Shown here: positions 43,564 through 51,924 of the stretch, piece after piece
Layout: each line of letters starts with the position of its first letter
How positions within the stretch are numbered: the stretch's first letter is position 1
Source: Wenyingzhuangia gilva
Lineage (GTDB): Bacteria; Bacteroidota; Bacteroidia; Flavobacteriales; Flavobacteriaceae
DNA length: 64,000 nucleotides
NCBI RefSeq assembly: GCF_030519655.1
Contig: NZ_JAUMIT010000001.1
Coordinates: forward strand, 868,001-932,000
Direction of reading: 5' to 3'
Made by a program: the position numbers and the translations under genes
The notes under the pieces: generated by a model
Database searches by the model: none
Told to the model about the DNA's origin: nothing
Seen by the model: the letters and a program-made list of their open reading frames with translations, nothing else

Positions 43564-43931
43564 ATGGCAAAGTTTAATTCTTTTGAAGAGATAATTTCTT
43601 GGCAAAAAGCAAGATAATTAAATATTGAAATATATAAGACAACAAACAATAATCTGATTTCAAAAGATTACGAATTAAGAAATCAGATAAGAAGAGCAAG
43701 TATATCAATTTCTTCAAACATAGCAGAAGGTTTGAAAGACAAACAACAAAAGAATTCATTAGGTTTTTATATATAGCCAAAGCCTCTGCTGGAGAAGTAA
43801 GGTCACAGTTGTATTTAGCTAATGATTTAGAATATATTAATAGAGAAGAATTTGAGATTTTAAAAACAAAGGTAAACGAAGTGTCAAAGTTGATTAGTGG
43901 ATTGTTAAAATATTTACATTCGACTTTATAA
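43564..43931 (+). pseudogene. Pseudogene of a four-helix-bundle (IVP/S23) protein
   Basis: The frame starts MAKFNSFEEIISWQKAR and is cut by an in-frame TAA at 43615-43617 where a GAA would fit. It continues as [11 protein letters not shown] and [15 protein letters not shown]. Near 43730, one T seems lost (GGTTTGAAAGAC where GGTTTTGAAAGA is expected). After that point the other frame continues with [20 protein letters not shown] to a TAA at 43931. These segments match the four-helix-bundle intervening-sequence protein family. So one stop and one frameshift separate an otherwise whole gene of about 122 residues. Confidence 0.85.
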
Positions 43932-43960
43932 ACTTTTTACTTTTAAACATTAAAACTAAA

Positions 43961-45406
43961 ATGAAATACACAGAAGACGACTTAAGGGAAGAATTAAAAA
44001 CTAAAGAGTATGAATATGGATTTTATACTTATTTAGATGCAGAAACTTTTCCTAAAGGACTGAATGAAGATGTAATTAGAGCAATTTCTTTAAAAAAGGA
44101 AGAGCCAGAATGGATGACGGAATGGCGTTTAGATGCTTTCCGCAAATGGGAAGCTATGGCGGAGCCTGAATGGGCAAATGTACGTTATGAAAAACCAGAT
44201 TTTCAAAACATCAGTTATTATTCAGCACCTAAAAAAGCAGATCCTAATAAAAGCTTAGACGATGTAGATCCTGAGTTGTTAGAAATGTATAAAAAATTAG
44301 GGATTTCTGTTGATGAGCAAAAGAAATTACAAAACATTGCAGTAGATATTGTAGTAGATTCAGTTTCAGTTGCAACTACTTTTAAAAAGACCCTAAATGA
44401 AAAAGGAATTATATTTTGTCCAATATCTGAAGCTATTAAAGAGCATCCAGAATTGGTGAAAAAATACATGGGATCGGTAGTTCCTAAAACAGATAATTTT
44501 TATGCGGCACTAAATTCAGCAGTTTTTACTGATGGATCTTTTTGTTACATTCCAAAAGGAGTAACATGTCCAATGGAATTATCTACCTATTTCCGTATCA
44601 ATGAAGGTGGAACAGGACAGTTTGAGCGTACTTTGGTAGTTGCCGATGAAGGTTCTTTTGTAAGTTATTTAGAGGGATGTACAGCACCTAGTAGAGATGA
44701 AAATCAGTTGCATGCAGCAGTTGTTGAATTGGTTGCCTTAGATGATGCTGAAATTAAATATTCTACTGTGCAAAACTGGTTCCCAGGTGATGCAAAAGGT
44801 AAAGGTGGAGTTTACAACTTTGTAACCAAAAGAGCGGTTTGTGAAAAGAATGCAAAAGTATCTTGGACACAGGTAGAAACAGGTTCTGCAGTTACTTGGA
44901 AATATCCATCTTGTATTTTAAAAGGAGATAATTCTACAGGGGAATTTTATTCTATAGCCGTAACTAATAATTATCAGCAAGCAGATACGGGTACAAAAAT
45001 GATTCATTTAGGAAATAATACTAGAAGTACTATTATTTCTAAAGGGATTTCTGCCGGTCATTCTCACAACAGTTACCGTGGATTGGTAAAAGTAAATTCT
45101 AAAGCGGAAAATGCTCGAAACTTTTCACAATGTGATTCTTTATTAATGGGTGATTTATGTGGTGCACATACGTTCCCATACATAGAAGTTAAAAACAAAT
45201 CAGCACAAATAGAACACGAGGCTACAACAAGTAAAATTGGAGAAGACCAATTGTTTTACTGTAACCAACGTGGTATAGATACTGAAAAAGCCATTGCATT
45301 AATTGTAAACGGATTTAGTAAAGATGTGTTGAACAAATTACCAATGGAGTTTGCTGTAGAAGCACAAAAACTATTAGAAATTAGTTTAGAAGGATCTGTA
45401 GGGTAA
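43961..45406 (+). CDS. sufB: Fe-S cluster assembly protein SufB
   Basis: This 481-residue protein is the core scaffold of the SufBCD complex, which builds clusters on SufB. It has the conserved beta-helix with [12 protein letters not shown] and the [20 protein letters not shown] block. The N-terminal region [20 protein letters not shown] is typical. Length matches bacterial SufB. It lies 29 bases after the decayed four-helix-bundle gene and 79 bases before sufC. The ATP step is supplied by SufC. Confidence 0.97.
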   Translation: MKYTEDDLREELKTKEYEYGFYTYLDAETFPKGLNEDVIRAISLKKEEPEWMTEWRLDAFRKWEAMAEPEWANVRYEKPDFQNISYYSAPKKADPNKSLDDVDPELLEMYKKLGISVDEQKKLQNIAVDIVVDSVSVATTFKKTLNEKGIIFCPISEAIKEHPELVKKYMGSVVPKTDNFYAALNSAVFTDGSFCYIPKGVTCPMELSTYFRINEGGTGQFERTLVVADEGSFVSYLEGCTAPSRDENQLHAAVVELVALDDAEIKYSTVQNWFPGDAKGKGGVYNFVTKRAVCEKNAKVSWTQVETGSAVTWKYPSCILKGDNSTGEFYSIAVTNNYQQADTGTKMIHLGNNTRSTIISKGISAGHSHNSYRGLVKVNSKAENARNFSQCDSLLMGDLCGAHTFPYIEVKNKSAQIEHEATTSKIGEDQLFYCNQRGIDTEKAIALIVNGFSKDVLNKLPMEFAVEAQKLLEISLEGSVG

Positions 45407-45485
45407 GCACTAAGAGTTAAGAATTAACAATTACGAATTAAACGGCTTAACAGCCAATAGCTAACAGCTAAAAGCATAATATAAG
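45407..45485. repeat. Micro-repeat-filled spacer between sufB and sufC
   Basis: The 79-base gap is built of short units: TTAAGAATTAACAATTACGA and AACAGCCAATAGCTAACAGC. Similar T/A and AGC-rich units are common in Bacteroidota spacers. No gene or terminator is seen, so the operon is probably kept. Confidence 0.5.
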
Positions 45486-46223
45486 ATGTTAAAAATAGAA
45501 AATTTACACGCAAAAGTAGAAGGTAACAATATCTTAAAAGGATTAAATATTGAAGTAAAAGCAGGAGAGGTTCACGCTATTATGGGACCAAACGGTGCTG
45601 GTAAAAGTACTTTTGCATCTGTAGTAACTGGGAATGAAAATTACGAAGTAACAGAAGGAACAATCTCTTTAGAAGGAGAAGATTTATCTGATTTAAGTCC
45701 AGATGAAAGAGCTCACAAAGGAGTGTTTTTATCATTCCAATATCCTATTGAAATTCCAGGAGTAACAGTAACAAACTTTATAAAAACTGCTATCAACGCT
45801 AAACGTAAAGCGCAAGGTTTAGAAGACATGCCTGCTGCTGAAATGTTAAAAAAAATTAGAGAAAAAGCTGCGTTATTAGAAATTGATAAAACTTTCTTAT
45901 CACGTTCTTTAAACGAAGGTTTTTCTGGAGGGGAAAAGAAACGTAATGAAATTTTTCAAATGGCAATGTTAGAGCCTAAGTTGGCTATTTTGGATGAAAC
46001 AGATTCAGGATTAGACATTGATGCATTAAGAATTGTTGCTAACGGAGTAAACAAATTAAAATCTAAGGACAATGCTGTAGTAGTAATTACGCATTACCAG
46101 CGTTTGTTAGATTATATTATTCCAGATTTTGTACATGTTTTAGCAGATGGTAAAATAGTAAAATCAGGAGGTAAAGAATTGGCTTTAGAATTAGAAGCGA
46201 AAGGTTACGATTGGTTGAAGTAA
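45486..46223 (+). CDS. sufC: Fe-S cluster assembly ATPase SufC
   Basis: This 245-residue ABC-type ATPase drives the SufBCD scaffold. Walker A is GPNGAGKST (residues 34-42). The ABC signature is FSGGEKKRNEI and Walker B LAILDETDSGLDIDAL. It has no membrane domain, as expected for SufC. Length is normal. It follows sufB by a repeat-rich spacer and precedes sufD by 84 bases. Confidence 0.98.
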   Translation: MLKIENLHAKVEGNNILKGLNIEVKAGEVHAIMGPNGAGKSTFASVVTGNENYEVTEGTISLEGEDLSDLSPDERAHKGVFLSFQYPIEIPGVTVTNFIKTAINAKRKAQGLEDMPAAEMLKKIREKAALLEIDKTFLSRSLNEGFSGGEKKRNEIFQMAMLEPKLAILDETDSGLDIDALRIVANGVNKLKSKDNAVVVITHYQRLLDYIIPDFVHVLADGKIVKSGGKELALELEAKGYDWLK

Positions 46224-46307
46224 ATTGAGTTTTAAAGTTTAATAAGTTATGTATTCAGCATAACTACTTTCCAACTTTTAACTTTCCAACTTTATAAACT
46301 AAACAAA
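46224..46307. repeat. Repeat-rich spacer between sufC and sufD
   Basis: It contains CTTTCCAACTTTTAACTTTC and CCAACTTTATAAAC units in tandem, plus a TTTAAAGTTTAATAAG segment. It is like the sufB-sufC spacer in kind. No terminator hairpin is seen. Confidence 0.45.
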
Positions 46308-47612
46308 ATGAGTTTACAAAATAAATTAACAGAAGCATTTAAAGTTAATACTAAAAATGTAACTGTAGAAAATTATAAAAAAGAAGCTTTTGAAGCGTTT
46401 TCTCAAAAGGGGTTTCCAACAACCAAAGATGAGGAGTGGAAATACACTAGCTTAAGAAGTATCTTAAAAAACGAATACGGAATTGAGTCTGCAAAGGCAA
46501 CCTCTGTTACAGCAGAAACCATTGCTCCTTATTTGGTGGATGGAGTAGATTCATACAAATTGATTTTTGTTGATGGTGTTTTTAATACTTCATTGTCTGA
46601 TACTGTTGAGGAGATTTCTGTAAAATTATTATCAGAAGCGATTGAAGATGCTTCTTACGAAGATATTTTTAAAAACAAATACAATAGCTTAGCTAAAGGA
46701 CAAACCAGTTTAACTGATTTAAATACTGCTTTTACAAACGAAGGGGTTATTATTGAAGTTGCTAAAAGCAAAGTCGTTTCAAAGCCTGTAGAGTTGGTTT
46801 ATTTGGCTTCTGGAGAAACATCCGCAATGTTGTTACAGCCAAGAAATTTAATTATTGTTGGAGAAAACGCACAAGTTAAATTCATAGAGCGTCATCAATC
46901 TATTACAGATGTAGCAACTTTTAACAATGTAGTTACCGAAGTTTTTGTAGGTCAAAACGCAATTTTTGATTTGTATAAAATTCAGAATGATAAAAACAAT
47001 GCTTCTTTGGTAGATGCTACTTTTGTAGCTCAAGAAAGAGACACAGTTGCTTCTGTATATACTTTTTCTTTTGGAGGAAATATTACTAGAAATAACTTGT
47101 CATTTTATCAAAATGGACCAGGTTGTGATTCTATTTTAAATGGAGTAACCATTTTAGAAGGAGATCAATTGGTAGACAATCATACTTTGGTGGCTCATAA
47201 ATCACCAGATTGTCAATCAAACGAAACTTATAAAGGAATTTACGGAGGAAAATCAACTGGAGTTTTTAACGGTAAAGTAATTGTAGATCAGGCAGCACAG
47301 AGAATTAATGCTTATCAACAAAATGATTCTGTCTTGATTTCAGATACGGCAACCATTAATTCTAAACCTCAGTTAGAAATTTTTGCAGATGATGTAAAAT
47401 GTTCTCACGGATGTACCATTGGTCAGTTAGATAAATCTGCGTTGTTTTACATGCAACAAAGAGGAATTCCTAAAGTTGAAGCAGAAGCATTATTAATGTT
47501 TGCTTTCTGTTCAGATGCTATTAAAGAGGTTAAAATACCAGGTTTAAAACGTAAAATCAACCAGTTAATGGCTGATAAATTAGGTGTAAATATTCGTTTT
47601 GATGAAATCTAG
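46308..47612 (+). CDS. sufD: Fe-S cluster assembly protein SufD
   Basis: This 434-residue protein pairs with SufB in the SufBCD scaffold and helps bring iron and electrons to it. It has the same beta-helix pattern and the C-terminal block IFADDVKCSHGCTIGQLDKS plus YMQQRGIPKVEAEALL. The start is supported by the family pattern (helical N-terminal region with FPTTKDEEWKYTSLRS). It is the last suf gene here; sufS and sufE do not follow, so those partners are elsewhere. A terminator follows. Confidence 0.97.
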   Translation: MSLQNKLTEAFKVNTKNVTVENYKKEAFEAFSQKGFPTTKDEEWKYTSLRSILKNEYGIESAKATSVTAETIAPYLVDGVDSYKLIFVDGVFNTSLSDTVEEISVKLLSEAIEDASYEDIFKNKYNSLAKGQTSLTDLNTAFTNEGVIIEVAKSKVVSKPVELVYLASGETSAMLLQPRNLIIVGENAQVKFIERHQSITDVATFNNVVTEVFVGQNAIFDLYKIQNDKNNASLVDATFVAQERDTVASVYTFSFGGNITRNNLSFYQNGPGCDSILNGVTILEGDQLVDNHTLVAHKSPDCQSNETYKGIYGGKSTGVFNGKVIVDQAAQRINAYQQNDSVLISDTATINSKPQLEIFADDVKCSHGCTIGQLDKSALFYMQQRGIPKVEAEALLMFAFCSDAIKEVKIPGLKRKINQLMADKLGVNIRFDEI

Positions 47613-47642
47613 AAAATAGACTTTACTAAAAAATAATAATTT

Positions 47643-47680
47643 AATAATCTCTACATGTCTTTGTAGGGATTATTTTTTTT
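47643..47680 (+). terminator. Terminator after sufD
   Basis: A 13-bp stem (aataatctctaca / tgtagggattatt, one G-T pair) is followed by eight T residues. Confidence 0.88.
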
Positions 47681-47718
47681 GCGAAATACTTATCTTTCAG
47701 GTTTTTAAATAAAAATTA

Positions 47719-48936
47719 ATGGAAAGGTTTATTGGTGTTCTTGGGGTGTTGGTTTTGTTAGTTGTTGCTTATTTACTAAGTAACAATCGCAAAAAAATAG
47801 ATTATGCAATTATTTTAAAAGGATTTGGGTTACAAATTGCTTTTGCTTTTATCATTTTAAAAACTCCCGTAGGTCTGCCTTTTTTTAAGTTTTTTGATTT
47901 GGCTATCAACAAACTTTTGTCTTATGCCGATAAAGGGGGAGACTTTTTATTTGCTTCTTTTTTAACAGGTCAAGTAGAATCTCCAATCATAAATTTTGCA
48001 GTTAGGGTGCTGCCAACCATTATTTTCTTTTCTGCATTAATGGCTTTGTTGTATCATTTAGGAGTGATGCAATTTATTATTAAAGGTATTTCTAAGTTTG
48101 TTCAAAAAGTTTTAGGTACTAGTGGAGGAGAAACGCTTAGTGTGGTTGGGAGTATTTTTGTGGGACAAACAGAGGCTCCATTGTTGGTAAAGCCCTTTGT
48201 AAAATCTATGACCAAGTCTGAGTTGATGACGATTATGGTGGGTGGATTTGCTACTGTTGCGGGTGGGGTCATGGCTATTTATGTAAAAATGTTGAGTCAT
48301 ATTCCTGGCATCGCAGGTCATTTAATGGCGGCTTCTATAATGAGTGCTCCTGCTGCTATTATGATTGCTAAAATTATTTGCCCAGAAACAGAAAAATCTT
48401 TAACCAAAGGAAAAGTGATTTTAGAAGATGAGGAAACCGATAAAAATTTAGTAGAAGCTGTTGCTGATGGAGCCATTGATGGATTAAAGTTAGCGGGAAA
48501 TATTGCTGCTATGTTAATTGCCATTGTAGGAATGGTTGCTTTAATTGATGGTTTGTTGGGTTTGGTAGATCTTTCTTTGTCACAAATATTGGGTTATGCT
48601 TTTCATCCGTTGGCATATTTAATGGGGGTGCCTTGGGAGGAAGCAGGGGCTTTTGGAACTTTGTTAGGTGAAAAAATAGCATTAACGGAGTTAATCGCTT
48701 ACAAAGATTTAAGTGTGTTGGTAGATAATAATGAAATCAGTACTAGAACCGCTCAAATAGCGAGTTATGCTTTATGTGGTTTTGCCAATTTTGCCTCCAT
48801 AGGAATTCAAATAGGAGGGATTGCGGGGATTGCTCCAAATCAAAAAAATAAAGTGGCAAAACTAGCGTTTAAAGCCATGATTGGTGGAGCTTTGGCTAGT
48901 TGGATTACTGCGTGTATTGCCGGTATTATCTTGTAA
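47719..48936 (+). CDS. nupC: Concentrative nucleoside transporter (NupC/CNT family)
   Basis: This 405-residue inner-membrane protein has about ten hydrophobic helices. Signature segments are GQTEAPLLVKPFVKSM and the helix-pair motif MTIMVGGFATVAGGVMAIYV, plus FANFASIGIQIGGIAGIAP near the end. These fit CNT symporters that import nucleosides with sodium or protons. It lies right before an S1/P1 nuclease and downstream of suf, with a terminator between. In this setting it would take up nucleosides freed from extracellular nucleic acid. Confidence 0.94.
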   Translation: MERFIGVLGVLVLLVVAYLLSNNRKKIDYAIILKGFGLQIAFAFIILKTPVGLPFFKFFDLAINKLLSYADKGGDFLFASFLTGQVESPIINFAVRVLPTIIFFSALMALLYHLGVMQFIIKGISKFVQKVLGTSGGETLSVVGSIFVGQTEAPLLVKPFVKSMTKSELMTIMVGGFATVAGGVMAIYVKMLSHIPGIAGHLMAASIMSAPAAIMIAKIICPETEKSLTKGKVILEDEETDKNLVEAVADGAIDGLKLAGNIAAMLIAIVGMVALIDGLLGLVDLSLSQILGYAFHPLAYLMGVPWEEAGAFGTLLGEKIALTELIAYKDLSVLVDNNEISTRTAQIASYALCGFANFASIGIQIGGIAGIAPNQKNKVAKLAFKAMIGGALASWITACIAGIIL

Positions 48937-48959
48937 TCGTTACTAATTTTCTAAACAAC

Positions 48960-48976
48960 TTAATGTTTTGTTAACT
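48960..48976 (+). promoter_or_regulatory. Weak PhoP-like pair before the S1/P1 nuclease
   Basis: TTAATG (48960-48965) and TTAACT (48971-48976) are 11 bases apart. They fit a degenerate TT(A/C/T)A(C/T)A pair but could occur by chance in such AT-rich DNA. Confidence 0.3.
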
Positions 48977-49085
48977 TTCAGGTGTTTTAATTTATCAACT
49001 TGATATCTATAAGTTAATATAAAATTCTCTAGTGTAGAGGGTCTATTTTATAATATTGTTCTTCAACTTTTTAAATATTATAAAA

Positions 49086-49892
49086 ATGATAAAGTACATC
49101 TTAATTTTATTCATTTCGGTATCAGTCTATGCTAAAAACGATTGGGGAAAAACAGGTCATAGAACCATAGGTGAAATAGCAAGTAAGCATATTTCTAAAA
49201 AAGTATCTAAAGAGATCAAAAAATTATTGAAAGGAGAATCTTTGGCTTATGTTTCTATTTATGCTGATGAAATTCGAAGCAATCCAAAATATGACTCTTT
49301 TGCTCCATGGCATTATGTAAATTTTGAAGGAGATAAAAAATATAGAGATGAAGATATTAATCCAGAAGGAGATATTATACAAGGAATAAAAACTTGTATT
49401 TTGGCTATTAGAGATAAAAAAACAAGTGAAAAAGATAAGTCTTTTTATTTAAGAATGTTGGTGCATTTTGTAGGAGATTTACACATGCCTTTACATGCTG
49501 GTAATAAACATGATAAAGGGGGAAATGATGTGAAAGTAAAATGGTTTGGAGACAAATCTAATCTTCATAGAGTTTGGGATTCTGATATGATTGATCACTA
49601 CCAAATGAGTTATACAGAATTGGCAAAGAATATTGATATTATATCAAAAGATAAAATAGCTGAATTCAATCAAGGTACACTTGTTGATTGGGCTCATGAA
49701 TCTAGAGCACTCGCCGTAAAGGTGTATAAAGATGCAGAAAAAGAAGAATATTTAGGATATAAATACATGTATCACAACTTTCCTATAGTTAAAAATCAAT
49801 TAGAAAAAGGAGGTGTTCGCTTGGCTTTAGTTCTAAACGAAGTTTTTAAGGAAGATTCTACTTGGGTAGCCTCTTTTTTAGAGAATAAATAA
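49086..49892 (+). CDS. S1/P1-type zinc nuclease
   Basis: This 268-residue exported protein has a signal peptide (residues 1-16, ending VYAK). It then has the S1/P1 pattern with WGKTGHRTIGEIA at the mature start, a metal-binding HYVNFE, LVHFVGDLHMPLHAG and HRVWDSDMID. The family cuts single-stranded DNA and RNA and removes 3' phosphates, using three zinc ions. ATG 49086 is chosen over the TTG at 49056. It faces a set of minus-strand genes including endonuclease I. Together they would digest nucleic acid outside the cytoplasm. Confidence 0.93.
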   Translation: MIKYILILFISVSVYAKNDWGKTGHRTIGEIASKHISKKVSKEIKKLLKGESLAYVSIYADEIRSNPKYDSFAPWHYVNFEGDKKYRDEDINPEGDIIQGIKTCILAIRDKKTSEKDKSFYLRMLVHFVGDLHMPLHAGNKHDKGGNDVKVKWFGDKSNLHRVWDSDMIDHYQMSYTELAKNIDIISKDKIAEFNQGTLVDWAHESRALAVKVYKDAEKEEYLGYKYMYHNFPIVKNQLEKGGVRLALVLNEVFKEDSTWVASFLENK

Positions 49893-49908
49893 CATAATTA
49901 GCTTAAAG

Positions 49909-49950
49909 AAAAAAGAGCCAATTCTAATATAGAAATTGGCTCTTTTTTTT
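49909..49950. terminator. Bidirectional terminator between the S1/P1 nuclease and its convergent neighbour
   Basis: An A-rich stem (aaaagagccaattct / aattggctctttt with a short bulge) ends in a run of T residues on both strands. Confidence 0.82.
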
Positions 49951-49973
49951 GTGAGTTTAATACTCCTTTTGAA

Positions 49974-50708
49974 CTACTTTACGAATACTTTGTTAATTGA
50001 GGTTAAGTTATTCTCAGTTACGGTTATCACATAAATTCCGCTATTTAAATTTTCATTCGCTACTTGTTGTCCCATTACATTGTAGACTCCAGTAATGGTT
50101 CCTTTATTGGTAACAATTTCTCCGTTTTCAGCAGCCAATACTAAGTTAGGAATGGTGTTTTCTTTGACAGATAAAGTTGCTCCATGATCAAATACTGAAA
50201 GATCATCCCAGTAAGTAATAGCACCACTATAAGTTCTAACTTCAAAATAAAAACTATCTGCTTCAGCAGGAGCTTGAAGCGTAGTTTCATATTTAGTCCA
50301 TGTTTCTACATTTAGTAAGTAACCACTATTGTTACCTATAGAAGCGGCAGGTCCTCTTAATTCATCAGCGTTATCATTTAAATTTGTGCTTCCATTTTTC
50401 CAATAGCTCCATATTCTAGCATCTGTTCCGTCTCCTTCTTGAGCTGTTTTGTACCATAAAGAAATAGTGTAATAGTTTCCTGGGGTAACGTTAACTGTTT
50501 GTCCTAAGTTTTTAGTTCCTCCAGTGTGTTTTGCAGAAAAAGAACCGCTGTGTTTTTCTGTAGCTTCTTGTTCTATGTTTTCAACTTTTGTAAAATTTGT
50601 AGGAGACGTTGCATTATCCCAGTTTTCAAAACCTCCGTTTAAAAGTAACTCTTGTGAAAATGACAAAGCACTTACTAATAGACCAATAATTAATGTAATT
50701 TTTTTCAT
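49974..50708 (-). CDS. Type IX-secreted protein with carbohydrate-binding-like domain
   Basis: This 244-residue protein has a signal peptide (ending SALSFSQ). A beta-sandwich domain follows at about residues 20-180, with ELLLNGGFENWDNATSP and AKHTGGTKNL, which is like CBM4/9-type or other galactose-binding-like folds. The end is a T9SS sorting domain of about 70 residues (GVYNVMGQQVANENLNSGIY and INKVFVK). It would be exported to the cell surface. The ligand is not known. It is the last gene on the minus strand of the nuclease group. Confidence 0.8.
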   Translation of the reverse strand: MKKITLIIGLLVSALSFSQELLLNGGFENWDNATSPTNFTKVENIEQEATEKHSGSFSAKHTGGTKNLGQTVNVTPGNYYTISLWYKTAQEGDGTDARIWSYWKNGSTNLNDNADELRGPAASIGNNSGYLLNVETWTKYETTLQAPAEADSFYFEVRTYSGAITYWDDLSVFDHGATLSVKENTIPNLVLAAENGEIVTNKGTITGVYNVMGQQVANENLNSGIYVITVTENNLTSINKVFVK

Positions 50709-50750
50709 GATTGTTTTTTAATTTAAATGATTACAAAGTTTATTTGTTGA

Positions 50751-51860
50751 TTATTTCCATTTGTTTTCTGCAGGAGTTCCTCCCCAGATTAGTGTCACTA
50801 AATAAGGGTTGTCTATAAAAGGATTTCTGTTTCCTTGAGCACCCGCAATAATGTTGTTTCTTTGTATTTCAAAAGCTGAGATAGGATCTTCTTCGTTCCA
50901 TTCTAAAAAAGTATCTAAATCTCCTACTTTGGTAATGCTTTCATCATATCTTAAGTGGATGTAAAATATCATTCTGGCAACATCTCCTTTCCACTCATCT
51001 CCAGGATACCAGGCATTTCCTACAGATCCAGCATCTCCATTTCCATCTACAAACTTGTCGTTACTTCTACTGCTGTTTATTGCAGAATCACAGTATCTTA
51101 AATGATGTAAATCTCCTTTTACAATTTCATCTTTGTCATCTCCACCAACACCACCTTTGTATAGAGATTGAGGGTAAATATGTTCTGTGTTAAACTTACC
51201 GCTAGAAGCTCCTGTTGTTTGTCTAAAAGATTTATCTCTTTTTTCTCCTGTATACATTAAAACCACATTAGAAGAGTTGTTAAGATCTTGATCGGCTTTT
51301 AACAAAGGTTTGTGCCTACTTGAGTAATATATAATGTTGGTGTGTTTGTCTATGGTTACTTCTTGTAGCTCATTTTTTAACGTTTCTGGATTGGTAGAAA
51401 AACTTACATTACTGTAATAAGTTTTTAACTCACTAGGAATGTTGCTAAAAAGATCTGTAACACCTTCTTCTACTATAGTAATGATAATGGTAGCGGTACT
51501 ACATTTTTGTGGTGTAGTATTGGTACATACTTCGTATTCAAACGTATCGGTTCCTATAAAATCTGTAGAAGGAGTATAGGTGTAACTTCCGTCTGTGTTT
51601 TTAGTAATTGAAGCATCGTTGCTACTTGTAGCTGCTATAGTTACACTGACGTTTTCTACATTTTCATCGTTATTTAAAATATCAGAAAAGATGTAAGGGA
51701 TGTTTTTATCAGCAAAAAAATTGTCATCATTTGCAACAGGATCAATAATTTCCTGAGGTTCTGTTGGGGTTTCTGTATCTTTTATTATAAAAGTATTGTC
51801 ACTGCTAGAACAAGCAGTTAGTATAATTGCGCTTAGGTATATAAATAAGGTATTTTTCAT
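50751..51860 (-). CDS. Surface lipoprotein with Ig-like domain and endonuclease I domain
   Basis: This 369-residue protein has a lipoprotein signal with ILTAC (Cys17). A bacterial Ig/cadherin-like domain follows at about residues 40-130 (PVANDDNFFADKNIP, TYTPSTDFIGTDTFEYEV). The C-terminal endonuclease I domain has NTEHIYPQSL, GDLHHLRYCD and NPFIDNPYLVTLIWG. The family is an EndA-like DNase with a His-Me-type active site. It would cut extracellular DNA or RNA at the surface. It starts about 65 bases after the stop of the anchor-J lipoprotein gene on the same strand, with a terminator between. Confidence 0.9.
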   Translation of the reverse strand: MKNTLFIYLSAIILTACSSSDNTFIIKDTETPTEPQEIIDPVANDDNFFADKNIPYIFSDILNNDENVENVSVTIAATSSNDASITKNTDGSYTYTPSTDFIGTDTFEYEVCTNTTPQKCSTATIIITIVEEGVTDLFSNIPSELKTYYSNVSFSTNPETLKNELQEVTIDKHTNIIYYSSRHKPLLKADQDLNNSSNVVLMYTGEKRDKSFRQTTGASSGKFNTEHIYPQSLYKGGVGGDDKDEIVKGDLHHLRYCDSAINSSRSNDKFVDGNGDAGSVGNAWYPGDEWKGDVARMIFYIHLRYDESITKVGDLDTFLEWNEEDPISAFEIQRNNIIAGAQGNRNPFIDNPYLVTLIWGGTPAENKWK

Positions 51861-51871
51861 TTCTGTTTTAG

Positions 51872-51916
51872 ATTAAAAAACCTCTTTCATAAAGAATGAA
51901 AGAGGTTTTGTTTTTT
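51872..51916 (-). terminator. Terminator after the anchor-J lipoprotein gene
   Basis: A 14-bp stem (aaaacctctttcat / atgaaagaggtttt) with an AAAGA loop is flanked by T residues on both strands. Confidence 0.82.
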
Positions 51917-51924
51917 TAAGAAGA

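Noticed and set aside
43574-43780. Minus-strand frame of 68 codons
   Set aside because: It is antisense to the four-helix-bundle pseudogene, whose plus-strand homology is much clearer.
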